Shown here in pieces: positions 57,326-64,000 of a DNA stretch of 64,000 nucleotides (position 1 is the stretch's first letter; each line of letters starts with the position of its first letter). Under the pieces are notes generated by a model. That model did not search any database, was not told the origin of the DNA, and worked only from the letters and a program-made list of their open reading frames with translations. The stretch spans positions 27,359,905 to 27,423,904 of the forward strand of contig NC_061866.1 in the NCBI RefSeq assembly GCF_907164915.1. The letters are read 5' to 3'. A program made the position numbers and the translations under genes. Source of the DNA: Impatiens glandulifera (taxonomy: Eukaryota; Streptophyta; Magnoliopsida; Ericales; Balsaminaceae).

Positions 57326-60300
57326 TTAAGCATCCTTAGGAAGGATCTGACTAATATCGGTTAAACCGAGAGTAAGTCTGAATTGAGAAAACTTAGCTTC
57401 CTGTAGAGGCTTTGTGAAGATATCGGCTACTTGTTGATCGGTCGATACGTATTTCAGCCGGATATGCTTCAGCGTGACATGTTCCCGGATGAAGTGATGC
57501 CTTATGTCGATATGCTTGGTTCTGGAGTGGAGAACCGGGTTGTAGGTTATTGCTATGGCACTCGTGTTGTCACAGAAGATCGGGGACTCTTCGGCTATGA
57601 CGCCGAAGTCCCTCAGCTGTTGTTGGATCCAGAGGAGTTGAGAGCAGCAACTTCCGGCCGCCAAGTATTCAGCCTCCGCGGTTGATGTGGCCACCGATGT
57701 CTGCTTCTTGCTATGCCATGAAACAAGCCGGTCACCTAGGAACTGACATGTTCCGCTGGTGCTTTTTCTGTCAATCTTACATCCTGCATAATCTGCGTCT
57801 GAGTAACTCGTTAGATTAAAGGACGAGTCCTTTGGGTACCATAGGCCGACATCAGGTGTGCCCTTTAGATACTTCAGTATCCTCTTTGCGGCTGTGTAGT
57901 GAGATTGTTTTGGATTTGCTTGGAATCTCCCACATACACCAACTGCAAACAGGATGTCCGGTCTACTCGCTGTCAGGTATAGTAGAGAGCCGATCATGCC
58001 CCGGTATGCAATCTGGTCTACCGATTGGCCCTCATCATCCCTGTCCAATTTAATTGATGAACTCATTGGAGTAGCCGCCGAGGAGCAAGTGTCCATCCCG
58101 AACTTCTTTAGAAGTTCCTTGGTATACTTAGGTTGGCTTATGAAGGTTCCTTCCTTGAGTTGTTTAACCTGAAGACCTAGGAAGAAACTTAATTCTCCCA
58201 TCATACTCATTTCAAACTTGTCAGTCATCATTTTTGAAAACTTATCACATAGTTTAGGATCGGTTGAGCCAAAAATGATATCATCTACATAGATTTGAAC
58301 AAGTAGGATATGTTCCTTCTTTTCAAACTTGAACTATGTTTTATCCACCGAACCGATGGTGAAATCATGTTGTAATAGAAATGCGGTTAGTGTATCATAC
58401 CAGGCTCTAGGTGCTTGCTTTAGACCGTATAAAGCTTTATTTAGCCGGTATACATGGTTTGGAAATGCAGCATTTTTGAAACCGGGTGGTTGTTCAACAT
58501 ACACTTCTTCACGTAAGTCACCGTTCAAGAATGCACTTTTAACATCCATTTGAAAGACCTTAAAGTTTTTGAAAGCAGCAAAGGCTAGAAAGATTCTAAT
58601 AGCTTCAATCCTAGCTACAGGGGCAAATGACTCTTCAAAGTCGATGCCTTCTTCCTGTTTGTAGCCTTGTGCCACTAATCTGGCTTTGTTCCTCGTGACC
58701 AAACCGTCCTCATTGAGTTTGTTTCTAAATACCCATCTTGTTCCTATGACCGATTGATCCTTCGGTCTTGGAACTAGGTACCAGACTTTACTACTCTCGA
58801 ACTGGTTTAGCTCTTCTTGCATTCCCAAGATCCAATCCGGATCTGACAATGCTTCATCTATTCTTTTCGGCTCAATCTGGGATATGAAAGCGGAATTAAA
58901 GTATCCTTCCAGAAGTTGACTCCTAGTTCGAACAGGTTTTGAAGGGTCACCTATAATTTGCTCAAGAGGATGTTTACTATTTCTTCTGAGATTCAGTTCA
59001 GGGATGTCTACCAAATTACCGTTTATTTGATCAAGGCTAGACATGTCGGTAGGCTGAACAAGTTTGTCAGACCGACCGACTTCCTCGGATTGGACCGAAG
59101 TGTCAGCTTCCTATTGTGGAACAGCTTGATCCGGCTGGGTTTCAATGTTACCCATTTGGTCATGGACAAACCGCCTGAAGACTAGAGTCTCATCTTCACT
59201 ATCAGAGTGAATGTTGTTATTTTCCAATCTGTTGTGTAGATCAAAGCATGAAGCAGTATTACTTTCAACCGATTCATCGAAAACAACGTGAATTGTTTCC
59301 TCCATGGTTGCAGTTCTATTATTGTATACTCTATATGCTTTACTTACTGCTGAATATCCTAGCATGATCCCTGTATCAGTTTTTGCATCAAAAACAGTGA
59401 GTTGGTTTTTCCCATTTATATGTATATAACACTTACAACCGAAAATCCTGAGGTACTTAAGTTTAGGAACTCTGTTAAAATAAACCTCATATGGTGTTTT
59501 GTTGTGAAATTTGTTTATCAAAGACCGGTTTTGTGTATAGCATGCAGTGTTAATAGCCTCAGCCCAAAATTTCCGAGCAATGCCGGAGTCGGCTATCATT
59601 GACCGTGCGGCTTCCTTGAGAGTCCGGTTTCTTCTCTCGGCCAGGCCATTTTGTTGAGGAGTCCTAGCACTAGACAACTCGTGTCTAATGCCGGATTCAT
59701 CAAGATATGCGGTTAATGTACTATTGGTAAATTCGGTACCTCGATCACTTCGAATGCTATTAATGCGAGTTGATTTTTCATTTTGTAGGCGCTTAAGAAG
59801 TGTAATCAGGTGTGATACGGTTTCACGTTTAGATGGTAAAAATATTACCCATGTAAATCTAGAATAATCATCAATAACTACCATGGTGTAAAGCATACCT
59901 CCTAGGCTAATGACCTGAATCGGTCCAAACAAATCCATGTGAAGAAGATCTAAGCATCGGCTAGATTGAATGTTTCCTTTACTCTTAAAGGTTGACCTAG
60001 TTTGCTTACCCATTTGACATGCTGAGCAAACCTTATCTTGATTAAATACTATATCAGGAATGCCTTCAACTAGCTTTTTACCACGAATGTAGTTTAAGGT
60101 TTTCATGTTTAGATGGTTTAGTCTCTTATGCCACAACCAGGTTTGGTCGGTCTTAGCTATCATGAATATAGGATATTCTACTATAGTTTTCCAGTCTACC
60201 TTATAAATGTTACCTATCCTATTTCCGGTTAGCAGTACAATACCTTGAGAGTTCTTAACTAAACATGCATGTTTAAGAAATTCTACCGTGTATCCAGCAT

Positions 60301-60928
60301 CACACATCTGACTAATGCTAAGTAGGTTAAAACGCAGGTTTTCAACTAGAAGTACATTATCAATAGTTAGGTTACCATGAACAATCTTACCCTTGCCCAC
60401 GGTTTTACCTTTTGAGTTGTCACCGAAGGTGATTAGAGCACCGGTTACTGATCTGATATCGGTTAGCAAATTGCTGTTTCCGGTCATGTGCCTGGAGCAG
60501 CCGCTATCCAAGAACCATTTAGAGTTTCCTAGCCGTTTCTTTAGATCCTGTTCTTCATTTGCCATGAGGCATGTGAGTTCATCATCACTATCACTGTGAG
60601 CCCATAGACTTCCTCCATCGTCGGCTATCAGTGCTTTCGGTACCTCACTTCCTTCACCGATTTGCTGATAGTTGTTCCGGTTATTTTGGTAATCTGGTTT
60701 CTGGGTATCTCTCCTCGGTTTCCTGCATTCCCACTTAAAATGTCCCAAACAGTTACAGTTATAATATCTTACATTAGATTTGTCACCATAGTAGTTGTTC
60801 GTCGGTTGGCTTCTTTTCATAAACCTCCCAAACTTCTGTGCAAGCATTGCCATGGCATCCTCGGTGAACTGTTCGGCGGTTCTGATTGGTGCAGGTGCAG
60901 GAGCCGGTATCGGTGCAGGTGCAGGAGC
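57326..60928 (-). pseudogene. pol: Gag zinc knuckle fused in frame to pol, element 2
   Basis: One frame runs from the gag proline/alanine run through a zinc knuckle (YYNCNCLGHFKWEC, where the first Cys is Tyr) to LMANEEQ, then directly to DLKKRLGNSKWFLDSGC. Protease, integrase, RT (YVDD) and RNase H (SDADYAG) follow, ending in QILPKDA at 57326. Two TAG stops interrupt it: 59111-59113 before the RT and 58334-58336 inside it. Unlike element 1, the RNase H and Trp-Phe-Leu-Asp region are intact. The apparent start Met upstream, at about 60979, belongs to duplicated host flank. Confidence 0.9.
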
Positions 60929-60995
60929 CCTTATAATGTTAAGGAGAGTAAGGAGAGTAGATAGTAAATGGTCTTCCACGTCCTTATAATGTACT
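60929..60995. other. Duplicated left host flank inserted next to the right LTR
   Basis: 60949-60995 repeats the 47 bp at 49968-50014, the host sequence just left of the element. The bridge 60929-60948 is itself made of pieces of that flank: CCTTATAATGT also occurs at 60981-60991, and AAGGAGAGTA is doubled. This looks like a repair join with templated filler. Confidence 0.85.
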
Positions 60996-62192
60996 TGTTA
61001 GGATCTAGGTCGCCGCTAGAGGACCGGGGGTTGGACCGGTTAGCGGTTCTCACTCGAAGGGTGGTGGTTAATCCGGTTAGAGATTAACACCGGGGTTTCA
61101 ATACTACACAACCTGTCACAAACCCTTGAACTAGGTTCAAGCGCGGAAGAGGTTTTCTTTTCAGGTTGAAGCAGCACGCTTGTATGATAGGCAGAATCGG
61201 TATTGTATAATAGAGGTTTGAAGTTTGATGGGTCGGCTTCGGTAATCTGGAAATTCGGCTTGGATAGGATTAGGTCGGTTATAGCATTTTATGGATGTTC
61301 GGAGACAAAGCTCCTACGTCACCCCTTCCTCTCGAAACCGCGAGAAGGATATTCACTAAGGAATACAATTACAATCCGATCGAGACTTATTTCCTGCTCG
61401 ATAACACTTCTTACAATTTGCACCGAAATTGTAAAAACACACTTTAACTCTTAACACTTAGGCTTTCTTAGAACAACACAGTCTTATCACTCGTAGAGTA
61501 AATGCTCTTAAAGTTTCTCACTTGTACCACTGTATCACACTGTATGTCCCGCATTTACTCTTCTTCAACTGCCCCTTTTATAGGTGAAATATACCAACGG
61601 TCATATTTCACTGCCTTGAATCTGATTGGCTGAGCATAGGTGCAGTGATTCAGTGTTTCAGAGATTCAGACCTGCGGTCGTTTCCTCAGACCTGATGGTC
61701 AACCTCAGACTTGGCAGTCTGTTCTTCCGGTGTGTAAGGCAAACCTGCCGGGTTTGTCTTTTACTTGATGTAGGCACTGTCTATTGGACAGTTGTCTGTA
61801 CTTGGAAGATCTCCTTTCTGTCTTATCCCGAAGTGGAAAGATCCGGCAGGACTGTCTTCTGCAGCCTAAAGTCTTTCCTCAGACTTGTATGGATATGGAA
61901 GTGTTCAGTCTGTTCCTTTGGTATCATTCTCAATAGATGCCCGAATTATCTTCTTGTACTGGTCGGCCACTTGACTTAGCCTGATTGCTTCCGGTATGGG
62001 TGATGTAACCGGACTTCTTCCGGTTATTACTCTGCCTTGTGGATGATCGGCTGTTTGATGATTCCGGTTTTTAAGTTTTGGCCGATCCTTTCTTTGTGCG
62101 GTCACGTTCCGAATACTCTTGATCGGTTTAGTAGCTTGACTGACTAGTTTTCTTAGCCGGTTCTTTTGTTTATCCGGTCCGGTTCCTTGTTC
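60996..62192 (-). repeat. Right LTR of element 2, truncated
   Basis: It matches 50015-51320 closely, but lacks about 60 bp near 61287 and everything after CCTTGTTC at 62192, so its terminal CTAACA is missing. Because it carries the left host flank, it is probably a copy of the left LTR rather than the original 5' LTR. Confidence 0.88.
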
Positions 62193-64000
62193 ATGATTTG
62201 AACAGTACTCTTAGAGGTTACTACTTTTGTGAGATCTCTCTGAAAGAGGCATCCATTCATTATCACAAAGTCTATACTTGTCACTAACAACAAAGATTGT
62301 CATTCTCATTTTTAAGCATCCATCACCATGTGCATATGAGAGAAGTATTAAAAGATATGTATTTGATTCTAAGATCACGTTTAAAGATGCTAAGTTTTGT
62401 AATGTCCTACATGACTAGATGGGTGACCCTTGAAGAGTTAGTGCTATCCCAATAAAAAGTTTCTCATGATGAATTCATTTTTGTTAGCCATAAAGACTAG
62501 GATAAGGAAAATGAATACAGTGAAAATGGAAATTGTGACAATAAAGTTCTTCACGAGAACAAGTCTACCGCCCTTAGAGATAAATTTTTTTCTTTCAAAA
62601 AGACAATCTAGCCTCTATTTTCTCAATAATAGGGTTCAAGATGTCCTTATATCTAGTCTTGGCTCAAAGGGGAAACCCAAGTACTTAGAAAGAAAATGAC
62701 CATTTTTGAATCTCAATTAATGGAAATGCATGTGTGTTTAGGATATCATCAATGAAAAAAAGTAATGACTTGTCACTATTAATTTTGAGCCCCAAACACG
62801 CCTTAAAGATGATGAGGATCTTCTAAAGAAAATGGAGGTTAAAGGAAGTCGGCTCTACAAGATAAAGTGTGTCATCTGAAAAAAAAAATATGAGTAATGA
62901 AATTAGCCCATCTCAATGTTTCTAAATTTGTCCCTATAAAAAGCCTTGTGGTGGATGCCCTCTCGAAAATTTAGATAATCTTTACATGGAGATCGTAAAC
63001 AAAATGGGAGAAAGAGGATCCCTTGTCTAAGACCTCTCGAGCTCTTGAAAAACTCACAAACTTCACCGTTAATAATAATAGATCACCTATGTTCATAGAT
63101 GCAAGTCTTGATCCACTTTTCCCTAAAACCTATCTTTAAAGAATAAAAAAAAGGAAGTCTCAGTTGACATGATCAAAAGTTTTCTTGATGTCTAATTTGT
63201 AAAGTAACCCCTTTTTTCTAATGATAGAGTCAATGCAATCGTTGGCGATGAGTGATGCATCAGAGATTTGTCTACCTTGCATAATAGTTTTAGCTAGAAT
63301 TTTGTAGAAACTATAAACAAGGCTAATATGTCTGAAGTGTTTGAGCTCTTCCGCTCCATGAATCTTCATAATAAGGACAATGAAACTAGAGTTTAAACTT
63401 TTTTCAAATGAGGTTTTCTTGTGAAAATGCTTGAACAATCTTAAATAGTCATATTTAATGATATCCCAAAATTCTCTAATGAATGCATGAGTGTAACCAT
63501 CGGTTTTAGGGGTTTTGTTCCCATCGCATACAAAAATGGTTTCTTAAATCTCATCGGTCGTGAAATCCCACTCAATGTAAGCCCTTTGATCATTATAAAT
63601 CTATTGAAACACAATACCCTAAGACTATGTCTCTCGTTAGCCCGTTTAATAAGGAAATCTTCGTAGAAAAAGAAATGGAGTCTATAATGTTTTACGACTT
63701 AGAAGTCTCAACCCCTTTAACCTTAAGAATAAAGCTCTAGTTGTATTTTATACGAGAATTATCAATGTTATGAAAAAAATGGATATTTGAATCCCTCCTT
63801 AAGCCATAACCATCATGATCTTTGTCTAGCGTTATCCTCCTCTCATTTGTAAAGAAAATCAAGTCACTCCATGAGTGTGAATCTATTGGAAACCTAAATG
63901 TCTGTGAGAGTATGTTCTTTCTCCATCGTGTCGAAACTATCAATTTCATGACAAACATTGGGAATTTTATGAACGGAGGGAACTAAAGATGATTTTCCTC
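62193..64000 (-). mobile_element. Decayed LINE (L1-type) ORF2 fragment
   Basis: On the minus strand, reading from the right, frames broken by several stops and shifts give a FFHNIDNSRIK block (63740-63800), the RT block KHFRHISLVYSFYKILAK (near 63310), GLLYKLDIKKTFDHVN (63160-63210), FKSSRGLRQG (near 63025-63050) and FFFSDDTLYLVEP with the catalytic DD pair (near 62870). This is the order of plant L1-type reverse transcriptase. It runs off the window edge and is interrupted on the left by element 2. Confidence 0.75.

Larger units (their letters stand above)
50015..62192 (-). mobile_element. Ty1/copia retrotransposon, element 2, rearranged copy
   Basis: Same family and orientation as element 1: LTR, pol and accessory ORFs C, B, A in the same order. 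The 5' end is broken: gag stops at its alanine/proline run near 60928, the primer-binding site and gag N-terminus are gone, and the right LTR (60996-62192) is preceded by host flank rather than leader and lacks its last 50-60 bp. No target duplication is present. The gag-pol spacer of element 1 is absent. Confidence 0.92.

Overview
The window is nuclear DNA of a flowering plant, most likely a eudicot. It has intron-rich genes with GT-AG introns, a plant-type tRNA-Lys gene, very AT-rich spacers, and plant Ty1/copia, Mutator-like and LINE elements. Only two host protein genes are supported. They are convergent: ELP1 (Elongator subunit 1, + strand, 26425-33234, 5 exons, 1308 aa) and a GH20 beta-hexosaminidase of the HEXO1 type (- strand, 34484-42978, 15 exons, 553 aa). 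I rebuilt both by joining exons phase by phase. A tRNA-Lys(CTT) gene lies antisense in a HEXO intron, where a 182-bp tandem duplication has copied half of the tRNA together with the end of a HEXO exon.

Layout: 1-1400 partial LTR of a third, related element; 1400-7930 repeat-rich spacer, including a minisatellite built of hairpin units (4840-6330); 7936-21673 a complete 13.7-kb Copia element on the - strand with GTTAG target duplications; 21679-26280 AT-rich spacer; 26425-33234 ELP1; 34484-42978 HEXO1 with two solo LTRs and the tRNA in its introns; 43176-46924 a 3.75-kb Mutator-like element made almost wholly of inverted repeats with a 9-bp target duplication, about 200 bp upstream of HEXO1; 46934-50014 spacer with tRNA-like tandem repeats; 50015-62192 a rearranged second copy of the Copia element; 62193-64000 a decayed LINE on the - strand.

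The most unusual system is the Copia element. Between pol and the 3' LTR it carries three further ORFs, here called C, B and A in element order. They are paralogues of one another, all run in the sense direction, and each has a TATA-like box 60-105 bp upstream of its ATG. The second, diverged copy keeps the same order, spacing and TATA boxes. Separately, the second copy lacks exactly the 829 bp that in the first copy lie between a CAG/GT donor and a TTTTGCAG/G acceptor. The join puts gag in frame with pol, so that stretch looks like an intron of a regulated gag-pol RNA.

Both Copia copies are now broken by nonsense changes, mostly C-to-T on the coding strand, and by one frameshift. The second copy has also lost its gag N-terminus and leader. 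All names rest on reading the translations by eye; no database search was run.
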